From contig CM040743.1 in NCBI GenBank assembly GCA_022829145.1, forward strand, positions 1,052,501-1,116,500: a stretch of 64,000 bases of DNA. The letters run 5' to 3'. Position numbers and translations under genes: made by a program. Numbering within the stretch: position 1 is the first letter of the stretch; each line of letters begins with the position of its first letter. The stretch is from Albula goreensis. Its lineage: Eukaryota; Chordata; Actinopteri; Albuliformes; Albulidae. This document shows positions 10,450-20,433 of the stretch, one piece after another. Under the pieces are notes generated by a model. That model was not told where the DNA came from and made no database searches. It saw only the letters and a list, made by a program, of their open reading frames with translations.

Positions 10450-10560
10450 TGTCTCATGGAAAAAGTGAAAACCAACCAAATGACAGCAGTTTGCATCACC
10501 AAAATAAGCAGGGAAGTATACAGAATCTTTACTCAGGCCAGCCACAGTTTTGCATGTTTC
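10450..10560 (+). promoter_or_regulatory. Plus-strand arm of the inverted duplication
   Basis: GTCTCATGGAAAAAGTG and then AAATGACAGCAGTTTGCATC match the minus strand of 9410-9490. The block lies upstream of the gene E leader exon. Its promoter role is inferred from position only. Confidence 0.4.
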
Positions 10561-10989
10561 CATAGCAACATTTAAAGGTTGAGATTGAGATTTATAGCTT
10601 GTTGTCACAGTTCCCCATTATTATTAAACAGTATTAGTGCTAGTACTCAAAAAGACAGGCTTAATTTGGGAGGTTTAAGCAGATGTCCTCTATCCAAAAG
10701 AGAACTGGCCAAAGACATTAAGCAGTGCATACACACTGTCTCTCACTGAATCACAAGGATGGCACAAACCCACATACGTTCACCGCAGAAAAACTATATT
10801 TGACAAGCTAAAAAGTGCAAAGGTGTTTAAGTTCAACAGTTCCATCAATGTAGGACTACGCTCATTGCACAACGGTCTCACAATGTGGCAGAACAGCCAG
10901 ACCAAAACTGTTTTAAAACTGTAGTTTCAAAGCAAAATACGTCTCACTGCCAAGTTTCTCAAATAGCAATATCAGCTTGTGTGCTACGT

Positions 10990-11171
10990 AATGTTGAACA
11001 TCATGATGTGATTGCCAAAGTTACGAAAACATAAATTAACATAAACAAATGATGTTGAGTCATGTTGTTCAGTCTAGGAAACAAGCAAATATAGAACCGC
11101 CTGTTAGAGAAACAGAGACACTCAGAGGCAAAGAGGAGATAGAGAAAGAGAAACTCTCTGACAGTAACCAG
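10990..11171 (+). promoter_or_regulatory. Gene E 5' exon with AP-1-like site
   Basis: The sequence is homologous to 17610-17757 upstream of gene B: shared AACATAAACAAATGATGT, then a GAGTCATG block (here TGAGTCAT, an AP-1 consensus), then CCTGTTAGAGAAAC, and the donor CAG|GTAAGA at 11171. It is interpreted as a non-coding first exon. Confidence 0.5.
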
Positions 11172-11413
11172 GTAAGATCTTGTGATTTTTTTGTTTTTGA
11201 TGTGTTTTCTCTTTCCTATGGAACTCTGTTGAGGATTGGACTTTTTGAATTTCAATGTATTGATGTTTAACTCCCCAAACTGTTGGGTACACAGGGTCAT
11301 GTAAGAATTTCATGTAAGCAGGTTCAATGTAAGAATAGCTAATTAATACATGCTCAGAATCCATTGATGATCTGTTATTAATTATTCCTATAAAATAAGT
11401 AACTTCTCTGTAG

Positions 11414-11758
11414 ACTGCTAAAATAAAGTTTTTGCCATGAAGTTTAGTGATGCAAAGAAACACTGCAATGATAATTACGATGACCTGGCCACCATGGACA
11501 ACCAAGAGGAAATGCAGGTGCTGATGGGAGTTGTAGGCAGTAATTACACTGGAAATGCCTGGATAGGACTGGAAAGGAAAGGGTCCATAAATTGGCACTG
11601 GTCTCTGGCAGATACAGGTTTCTATGGTGACGGGGAGGCGGAGTTTAGGAACTGGATGGCAGGGCATCCAGGCGATGATGCCTGCACAGGAATGACCGTG
11701 GCTGGGACATGGAGGACTGGGCCCTGTGGTGGCCAAAGAGCCTTCATCTGCTACGATG
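11414..11758 (+). pseudogene. Gene E: single decayed CTLD1-type exon
   Basis: It encodes a full CTLD1-type domain (KKHC, WIGL, RNW, GTWRTGPC, FICYDG) and keeps the phase-1 donor GATG|GTGAGG at 11758. The probable acceptor CTCTGTAG gives an in-frame TAA at 11419-11421, before the first Met at 11437. No leader exon lies between 11171 and 11414. The Ca2+ motif is degraded to HPG. No CTLD2, CTLD3 or Lys/Glu tail follows. It would be cytosolic if translated from the inner Met; a pseudogene is more likely. Confidence 0.65.
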
Positions 11759-11904
11759 GTGAGGACTGTTTTTATCCCTGCTTCTGTTTTCTACAAAACA
11801 CATTTACAAGATTGCTTTCATTTTAAGCTTTTAAGACCCTTTAGAATAGTATCAATCAGCAGTCGTGCACAGTCCTACTTACTGACTTAAGAGCCAGTCC
11901 CAAA

Positions 11905-12395
11905 CAGCATGCTCCCACACTCCATACTCCCACCACATCCACACTCCCACACTCCAACGATCCATACTCACACAATCCATGCTCCATACTCCCATACTCC
12001 AAGCTCCCACGATCCATACTCCATACCCTCACTCTCCATACTCCCACCCTCCATACTCCCACGATCCATACTCCACACTCCCACACTCCACACTCCCACA
12101 ATCCATACTCTATACTCCCACACTCCACACTCCCACGATCCATACTCTATACTCCCACCCCACACTCCCACGATCCATACTCCATACTCCCACACTCCAC
12201 ACTCCCACGATCCATACTCCATACTCCCACACTCCACACTCCCACGATCCATACTCCATACTCCCACACTCCACACTCCCACGATCCATACTCCATACTC
12301 CCACACTCCAAGCTACCACGATCCATACTCCATACTCCCACACTCCATACTCCATACTCCCACACTCCATACCTCCACTCTCCAACACTCACTCC
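11905..12395. repeat. About 37-bp minisatellite, about 13 units
   Basis: Core CCACGATCCATACTCCATAC. The array is open in several frames on both strands, which creates false Thr/Pro/His-rich or Trp/Gly-rich ORFs. Confidence 0.95.
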
Positions 12396-12742
12396 CACAC
12401 TCCTGAGCACGCACTTCAGCCCATGCTTCACCATATGGGGGCATAGAAGCATGGAAAACAAGGTCACTACTGCGATGCACCTCATTGTGAACTTGACCCC
12501 TAACCTTTCACCTTCACTATGACCACACGGATTAACTTCTGGTTTACAAACAAACCAGAACAACAACATTCCAGTACAGTACGCTTTTGCTTATTCACCT
12601 CATGTTTGTTTATTGACTGCTGTTATGTCAGTGGAAAGAAATGATAGCAAATAATATTTCTTTTCTTCACTGGATTTTCATATTTCACAAGTGTAGAGGA
12701 CCAACACACACACACACACGTTGTGTCTGTTTGCTCTCCAAG

Positions 12743-13830
12743 AGTCTCATCCCAGTAAATTTCTAGCTTCCCTCCTGGATCCACTGGACCTCTGGGCTCA
12801 GAACCAGATCTGTCATCTTTACTGAAGTTTGAGTCTCACCTGTGTAGAAACTCACACCAGTGACTAAAGCTTTTCATATCCATTCACAGGTAAAGGGGTT
12901 CAAAATGTATCAAACAAAATTAAATCTGCATTCAAGAGTATTTTGTGTAGAGTAGCATGTACAGTGACACTAAGCAGTTTGGCACTGCACAGTCTCACCA
13001 GGTAACTGTACCTGTGACCCCTTATCTGCAAACCCACAAACATGTGCTGTCAGGCATGTTTTCTCACTGTTTCAAAAATGAGATGTCCATGGGGGAGTGG
13101 TAAAGAAAAGATCAGACTTTAATTACTGTGCAGTAGACTGTAGCTACCTTTAACATGTGTCACATTATCAGCGTAAAGCTAGGCACCTGCATAGTGAAGT
13201 GTCCCCACCGCTAGGAAGCTAATCTTTGCTATTGAACAAATGCATTTAAGCCATTAAGCCACTTGCGAGTGTGAGCTGAATGTTGTGACTTCATTTCCAT
13301 GATATCTGCTGTAACCTCGATGTGCATAGACAAACCTGTTCTTTACCTCCTCAATGTGCATAGACAAACCTGTTCTTTTCTCCTCAATGTGCATAGACAA
13401 ACCTGTTCTTTTCTCCTCGATGTGCATAAACAAACCTGTTCTTTACCTCCTCAATGTGCATAGACAAACCTGTTCTTTACCTCCTCGATGTGCATAGACA
13501 AACCTGTTCTTTACCTCCTCAATGTGCATAGACAAACCTGTTCTTTACCTCCTCAATGTGCATAGACAAACCTGTTCTTTACCTCCTCGATGTGCATAGA
13601 CAAACCTGTTCTTTACCTCCTCGATGTGCATAGACAAACCTGTTCTTTACCTCCTCGATGTGCATAGACAAACCTGTTCTTTATCTCCTCGATGTGCATA
13701 GACAAACCTGTTCTTTACCTCCTCGATGTGCATAGACAAACCTGTTCTTTACCTTCACATATTAACACAACTTTCCTGCTGCACTGATATGGTTAACTTG
13801 AGGAAATAAAGATTTTCTGCCTTAAACTGT
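12743..13830 (+). other. Gene E candidate 3'-terminal exon/UTR
   Basis: Direct-repeat copy of 465-1350, collinear for more than 1 kb including the 34-bp array and the 68-bp units beyond it. The acceptor is TTGCTCTCCAAG. The AATAAA is at 13805-13810. Confidence 0.5.
13317..13752 (+). repeat. 34-bp minisatellite, about 13 units
   Basis: Same unit as 1037-1277 at about twice the copy number, inside the paralogous 3' region. Confidence 0.95.
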
Positions 13831-13919
13831 CTGTGTATTTACTTCATAAAATATACAGTTAATTCAACCTTAAACAGTAAATTTTGTGTTAATACTCTAT
13901 AAACTATGTGGGATATACA

Positions 13920-14310
13920 TTTATCCATCTTTATAGCCAGTTTATAAACCAAACTAAGCAGGTACAGGAATGAAGCCTTTGATAGAATATATTTGTCTTT
14001 ATAACCAGTTTATAAACCAATCTAAACAGCAGTAGTAATAAACCCTTTGATAGAATATATTTGTCTTTATAACCAGTTTATAAACCAAACTAAGCAGCAG
14101 TAGTAATAAGGCGTTTGATAGAATATATTTGTCTTTATAACCAGTTTATAAACCAAACTAAGCAGCAGTAGTAATAAAGCCTTTGATAGAATATATTTGT
14201 CTTTATAACCAGTTTATAAACCAAACTAAGCAGCAGTAGTAATAAAGCGTTTGATATAATATATTTGTCTTTATAACCAGTTTATAAACCAAACTAAGCA
14301 GCAGTACTAA
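13920..14310. repeat. 68-bp minisatellite, about 6 units
   Basis: Units contain GATAGAATATATTTGTC at 13981, 14049, 14117, 14185 and (variant) 14253, an exact 68-bp spacing. Confidence 0.93.
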
Positions 14311-15423
14311 GGAAGCCTTCATTAATAGCATTCCATTGCAGCAGTGCTGACGATAGAGCCCTCATTCCCCCATTTGATTGGTAGATGTGCATTTACAGTT
14401 TATTCTGAAACCTCTACACATGAATCATCATTAATAATGCTGGTAAAGCGTATCGTTTAATGCAGTATTGCTTACAGTATGAAAATGACACACACATGCA
14501 CCATGTTGATAAGCCTTACTGATAAGCAGTTGCACACTGATGTGCCTGGTGTAAAACAGCACTATGAATTCCTTCATTCCCCAGCAGACTGATGCTCTGC
14601 GTGAGACTCTGCCAGAGCAGAGCACCTCCTTCACCCAGCAGCAGAGCCATGGCCAGGCTGTGAGGAAGCATCTCCTGGCATGACACGATCAGCCTGGTTA
14701 TGCCTCTGCACTTATATTCAGCAGTTTGTTCATTCGCTTAGTCCAGCATTTTCAACAGTGCTTTCCCTGGGAACCCAAGAGTGGTGATATTTATGAAACA
14801 GAGTCAAATGTAGGGATTTTGTGTCGTGTTTTGTAAAAATAGGAACAAAAGTGCAGGTCAGACCCAGTAAACATGCAGAAGCAGCTCCTCAGACTGCCAG
14901 CTCTGCTCAGGGAAATGCAGTCAGAGAAGCATCTCTCCCAGCACTTTGCTCCCCTCTCTGCTCAATATCTCTCTCTAACCACCAGGGGGCACACTTCTTC
15001 ATATTTTCCTTCTGGGGGAATGATCTGAAGCCAGTTCTTTATTTTCATGAACAGGTTCAATGACCAGGTGTCCCCCGTTTCAGTTTCTGTGTTTAGGCTT
15101 CACACAGCCATCAGCTACAGGTCCAAATGGCTTTATTGCTAGTTGTGACAGAATGATCAGACTAATGAACTCTTTAAATGGCAATAGGGTCTTAAGAGTT
15201 TGAATCACTCTTCATATTGTGACTGGTGTGTTTCAGCAGTTGAGTGATTAACCAAAGGTATTGGTTGGGTAAAGAGCTCACACATGTTTCCAAGGCATTA
15301 AGTGGCTGCTGATTGGAAGGAAAGCACAAAAACGGACAGACACTGTGGCCTTCTGGGAATTTGAGTTTGGCAACCCTAGGGTAAAACTACACACTCTCCA
15401 CTGAGTGCCACATAGTGCCACAA

Positions 15424-15427
<4 letters not shown>
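14311..15427. other. Intergenic; no gene recognised
   Basis: Unique sequence with only short ORFs. No domain, array or RNA gene was recognised. Confidence 0.4.

Positions 15428-15517
<90 letters not shown>
15428..15517. repeat. (CA)n microsatellite, about 45 units
   Basis: Pure CA tract of about 90 bp. Confidence 0.98.
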
Positions 15518-15522
<5 letters not shown>

Positions 15523-15539
15523 ACACCCTCATGAGGAAC

Positions 15540-16410
15540 AGAGTTTCATTCTGATAATCTGCAGTTTTTATTTGGACAAATGAGGATCTGATTTCTGCTC
15601 TCTCCTGTTTTTTCTCTCATTCTCTCAGTTTCTCTCTTTCTGTCCTTTACCCTCTCTCTCTCTTTTCCTCCGTCTTGTTTTCTGCATTGCGTGAACTTTT
15701 TGCATTTGTTTGTTTTGTATAAAACCTTGTTCCTCATATATGGTTTAAATAAAGTCATAGTGTCTGTTCTGCTGTTTCTCTCTCTCTTTCCTGTCAATGT
15801 TCACATTTTCCATTCAAATCAGCAGGAGTGGTTTGCAGTACTCCAGGTAGGACAGCCCAAAAGCATGGGGTGGCAGAACCACTCGCTGCACCCAGGGGCT
15901 CTTCCCGTCATTTAGCCTGTGCTGCACATTTGTCCCTCAGTAGAGGCTCATGGGTAGTGCCCCTCCCTCTCTGCAGACTCACTGTGGGCTGCATGGAGCG
16001 CAGCGCTAACAGGCCTGAGGCCCACAGCACGCGCTGCCTTAAGCAGCTGCCCATTGCCCTGTAATCCAGTCCACACATCGCAGGTATAATATAATGCATG
16101 ACAATGTAATCTGGGAGGGGACAGGTCAGTAATCAACACTGCGTAAACATTTGTTCAAATAAGCTTACTTCTGTTGTTTTTATTTTCTGACTTTCTGTCT
16201 TTCTTCTTATTCTCTCTCTCTCTGTTTCTCTCTTTCCTGCCCCCCCCGCATCTCTTTTGTCCATTGCCACATTGCCATGAAGCTTTTTGCATTTGTTTGT
16301 TTTGTATATAACCTTGTTCCTCATGTGTAATTTAAAAAGGTCATTGTGTCTGTTCTGCTGTTTCCTCTCTTTCCTGTCAATGTTCACATTCAAATAGAGA
16401 TCTATGTGAC
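15540..16410. repeat. Local direct duplication of a TC-rich/AT-rich block
   Basis: About 15600-15815 and 16150-16395 share GCATTTGTTTGTTTTGTAT, CCTTGTTCCTCAT, GTGTCTGTTCTGCTGTTTC and TTTCCTGTCAATGTTCACAT. The sequence between them (15830-16090) is unassigned and CpG-containing. Confidence 0.7.
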
Positions 16411-16825
16411 AAATAAATATATGTGTAAAAGCACAGCAGGTAGGGACACAAACCAGACTCAGAACATCTCAGTAACGGGGCTTCTGATTGGCTCGTGATT
16501 TCTGTGCTTATTTTTGCACCAGATGAAATAGCCCATTAAAACTGCCACTTGCAAAGACGGAAATCAAGGAATAATGCATACTATTATAAATATAGTAAAT
16601 TATTATATTGATATGTGCATCGTGAGAACTACTTTAAATCAGCATCATTAAATACTTGGGCAAGGTGTGTTACCTGAAATGCTTCACTGAATACCCGGCT
16701 GTGGGGAGAAATGTAAGCTGTATAAGAGTACAGTGTGTAAATACCCAGCCATGGGTAGAAATGTAAGCTGGATAAGTTCTGCCCCTCACCCACATATACA
16801 TTCTGTTTCTTTCATCTATTATAGA

Positions 16826-17506
16826 GCACCAGCTACACAGGAGCATTAATGTGGCAGAGCACCAGCTACACAGGAGCACAATGTGGCAGAGCACCAGCTA
16901 CACAGGAGCAGAATGTGGCAGAGCACCAGCTACACAGGGCACAATGTGGCAGAGCACCAGCTACACAGGAGCACAATGTGGCGGAGCACCAGCTACACAG
17001 GAACAGAATGTGGCAGAGCACCAGCTACACAGGAGCAGAATGTGGCAGAGCACCAGCTACACAGGAGCACAATGTGGCAGAGCACCAGCTACACAGAAGC
17101 ACAATGTGGCAGAGCACCAGCTACACAGGAGCAGAATGTGGCAGAGCACCAGCTACAGAGAAGCACAATGTGGCGGAGCACCAGCTACACAGGAGCAGAA
17201 TGTGGCAGAGCACCAGCTACACAGGAGCAGAATGTGGCAGAGCACCAGCTACACAGGAGCACAATGTGGCAGAGCACCAGCTACACAGGAGCACAATGTG
17301 GCAGAGCACCAGCTACAGAGGAGCACAATGTGGCAGAGCACCAGCTACACAGGAGCAGAATGTGGCAGAGCACCAGCTACTCAGGAGCAGAATGTGGCAG
17401 AGCACCAGCTACACAGGAGCACAATGTGGCAGAGCACCAGCTACAAAAGGAGCACAATGTGGCAGAGCACCAGCTACAAAAGAGCACAATGTGGCAGAGC
17501 ACCAAA
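16826..17506 (+). repeat. 32-bp minisatellite, about 21 units
   Basis: Core GTGGCAGAGCACCAGCTACA. It is open in all three plus frames for more than 210 codons because the unit has no stop in any frame, so those ORFs are not genes. It lies just upstream of the gene B first exon. Confidence 0.97.
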
Positions 17507-17609
17507 ATTATAATCATGTAAAATGAGATGCTGTTAAAATAAAGCAAATCTCATTGATTATAAAAAGAGTCAAAGAACAATATCTGTCTTTACTATTTGA
17601 ATGCTTTTG

Positions 17610-18091
17610 CCAAAGCTGCGGAAACATGAATTAACATAAACAAATGATGTCGAGTCATGCTGTTCAGGCCAGGAAACAGGCTAATGAAGCAGAGCCTGTT
17701 AGAGAAACGGAGACACAAAGAGAGACAGAGACAGAGAAACTCCATCATATTCACCAGGTAAGACCTTAATCTCAGAGAGACAGAGACGGAGAAACTCTGT
17801 CATATTAACCAGGTAAGAACTTAATCTGAGAGAGACAGAGACAGAGAAACTCTGTCATATTAACCAGGTAAGACCTTAATCTCAGAGAGACAGAGACGGA
17901 GAAACTCTGTCATATTAACCAGGTAAGACCTTAATCTCAGAGAGACAGAAACGGAAAACTCTGTCATATTAACCAGGTAAGACCTTAATCTCAGAGAGAC
18001 AGAAACGGAAAAACTCTGTCATATTAACCAGGTAAAACCTTAATCTCAGAGAGACAGAGACAGAGAAACTCTGTCATTTTAACCAGGTAAG
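17610..18091 (+). promoter_or_regulatory. Gene B 5' leader exon with seven tandem splice donors
   Basis: Homologous to the gene E leader. The first donor CAG|GTAAGA follows base 17757. A 55-bp unit (GAAACTCTGTCATATTAACC then AGGTAAG) is then repeated, placing further donors after 17812, 17867, 17922, 17976, 18031 and 18086. All lie upstream of the ATG exon at 19966, so the choice would change only the length of the 5' UTR, in steps of 55 (once 54) nt. Confidence 0.55.
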
Positions 18092-18275
18092 AACTTAATC
18101 TTAGTTTGCCAATGTGTGTCTAATGAATTTCCTTTGAGGATGAACAAAATGTATAATGTTAATTTATTGAAATCTATCTTTGAAAAGTAACATTGGGCAA
18201 ATTAAATTTCCTTCATTATGAGATTTAGTGTGTGGAATGCAGATATAGATTGTTAGGGTCCTGTTTGGGATGGCC

Positions 18276-19820
18276 CCAGGGCTGGGTTAGGGTTAGGGGG
18301 GTTAGGGTTGGGTCTAGGGCTAGGTTATGAAAAATCTTTTTTTCCAAAGTTCCCCTTGTGAGGGCCCCTTGGGAAAGAAAAGTTTGCACTGGCCATTCAG
18401 TGTACTGGAGCCTTTGAGTAGGAAGAATTTGGTCCCTCTTGTGTTGAATTTTAAGTGTGTTTGTTTAATCCACCCGGGAACATGGTGTTGAGTTTCAAAA
18501 TCCAGGATTTTTCCACTCTCCGTCTGTCCCCTGGTGTCCAGTTTATATTTGCTTCCAGGCCCGATGTTTGTAATGCGTTCTGCCTGCTGTCTGCATCTGG
18601 GAACTCCTCAGGAATTGCCACTGTGTGGGTTAGGGTTCGCTGTGTGGGTTAGTGTTAGGGTTTGCTGTGTGGGTTAGGGTTAGGGTTTTACTGTGTGGGT
18701 TAGGGTTAGGGTTCTCTGTGTGGGTTAGGGTTAGGGTTCTCTGTGTGGGTTAGGGTTAGGGTTCACTGTGTGGGTTAGGGTTAGGGTTTGCTGTGTGGGT
18801 TAGGTTAGGGTTCACTGTGTGGGTTAGGGTTAGGGTTCACTGTGTGGGTTAGGGTTAGGGTTAGGGTTCACTGTGTGGGTTAGGGATAGGGTTAGGGTTC
18901 ACTGTGGGTTAGGGTTAGGGTTCACTGTGTGAGTTAGGGTTAGGGTTCTCTGTGTGGGTTAGGGTTAGGGTTCGCTGTGTGGGTTAGGGTTAGGGTTCTG
19001 TGTGGGGTTAGTGTTAGGGTTAGGGTTCACTGTGTGGGTTAGGGTAGGGTTCGCTGTGTGGGTTAGGGTTAGGGTTCACTGTGTGGGTTAGGGATAGGGT
19101 TCGCTGTGTGGGTTAGTGTTAGGGTTCACTGTGTGGGTTAGGGATTTCGCTGTGTGGGTTAGTGTTAGGGTTTGCTGTGTGGGTTAGTGTTAGGGTTTGC
19201 TGTGTGGGTTAGGGTTAGGGTTCGCTGTGTGGGTTAGGTTAGGGTTCGCTGTGTGGGTTAGGGTTAGGGTTCGCTGTGTGGGTTAGTGTTAGGGTTCGCT
19301 GTGTGGGTTAGGGTTAGGGTTTGCTGTGTGGGTTAGTGTTAGGGTTCGCTGTGTGGGTTAGAGTTAGGGTTTACTGTGTGAGTTAGGGTAGGGTTCGCTG
19401 TGTGGGTTAGGGTTAGAGTTCGTTGTGTGGGTTAGGGTTAGGGTTCGCTGTGTGGGTTAGGGTTAGGTTTGCTGTGTGGATTAGAGTTCGCTGTGTGGGT
19501 TAGGGTTAGGGTTTGCTGTGTGGGTTAGGGTTAGTTCGCTGTGTGGGTTAGGTTAGGGTTCAGTTCGTGTGGGTTAGGGTTAGGTTTGCTGTGTGGGTTA
19601 GGGTTAGGGTTCACTGTGTGGGTTAGGGTTCCGGTTCGCTGTGTGGGTTAGGGTTAGGGTTCACTGTGTGGGTTAGGGTTAGGGTTGTGTGGGTTAGGGT
19701 TTGCCGTGTGGGTTAGGGTTAGGGTTAGGGTTTGCTGTGTGGGTTAGGGTTAGGGTTTGCTCTGTGGGTTAGGGTTTGCTGTGTGGGTTAGGGTTAGGGT
19801 TTGCTGTGTGGGTTAGGGTT
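18276..19820 (+). repeat. Telomere-like TTAGGG minisatellite, about 60 units
   Basis: A unit of about 26 bp: two or three TTAGGG hexamers plus a TTCGCTGTGTGGG spacer. It fills most of the gene B first intron on the sense strand. The sequence is degenerate and interrupted, so it is an interstitial satellite and not a chromosome end. Confidence 0.93.
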
Positions 19821-19965
19821 TGCTATGTGGTGTGTCTCTTACACACAAAGCCATGAGTGTACACAAATGTGTGAGTGTATGTGTGTGTTTGTGTGTCTGT
19901 GTGTGTTTGCTTGTGTGTGGGACAATGCCAGTGACACTATCTTCTGTGCCTGTTTGTGTCTTTAG

Positions 19966-20019
19966 GCTGAGAATCTGCAGTAATGAAGAGGGGTGTGGTC
20001 ACAGTCCTGCTGATCTCAG
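19966..20019 (+). CDS. Gene B leader exon
   Basis: The acceptor GTGTCTTTAG precedes GCTGAGAATCTGCAGTAATG. Coding begins at 19983 and encodes [12 protein letters not shown]. The donor is CAG|GTCAGT, phase 1. Confidence 0.85.
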
Positions 20020-20383
20020 GTCAGTTTATACTACTGAATGCATTTCCCTATGAAACACCACAAAGAAAACAATTCTTCTATTATTGTGTCTACTATTAAG
20101 TGTTATAGCATGCAGTAATATTGAGTGTGTGTGTCTGTGTGTGTATGCATGTGTGTGTGTGTGTGTGTGTGGGTGCCTGCACGTGTGTGTGTGTGTATGC
20201 GTGTGTGTGTGTGTGGGTACCTGCACGTGTGTGTGTATGCATGTGTGTGTGTGTGTGTGTGGTGCCTGCACGTGTGTGTGTGTATGTGCATGTTTGTGTG
20301 TTATACCTATGATTTCCCTGTGAAGCACCACAGTGTTATTCTGTTATTGCCTTCATTCTTGTGTTGTCACAGCATACAGTAAT

Positions 20384-20433
<50 letters not shown>

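Noticed and set aside
10201-10608. 135-aa minus ORF
   Set aside because: It has no recognisable domain and lies over the duplicated promoter-like block. It is probably chance.
16849-17526. Three overlapping plus ORFs above 210 codons
   Set aside because: The 32-bp repeat is stop-free in all three plus frames. It carries no independent coding evidence.
18276-19820. True telomere or chromosome end
   Set aside because: TTAGGG runs are short and separated by a fixed spacer, and unique gene sequence continues on both sides.
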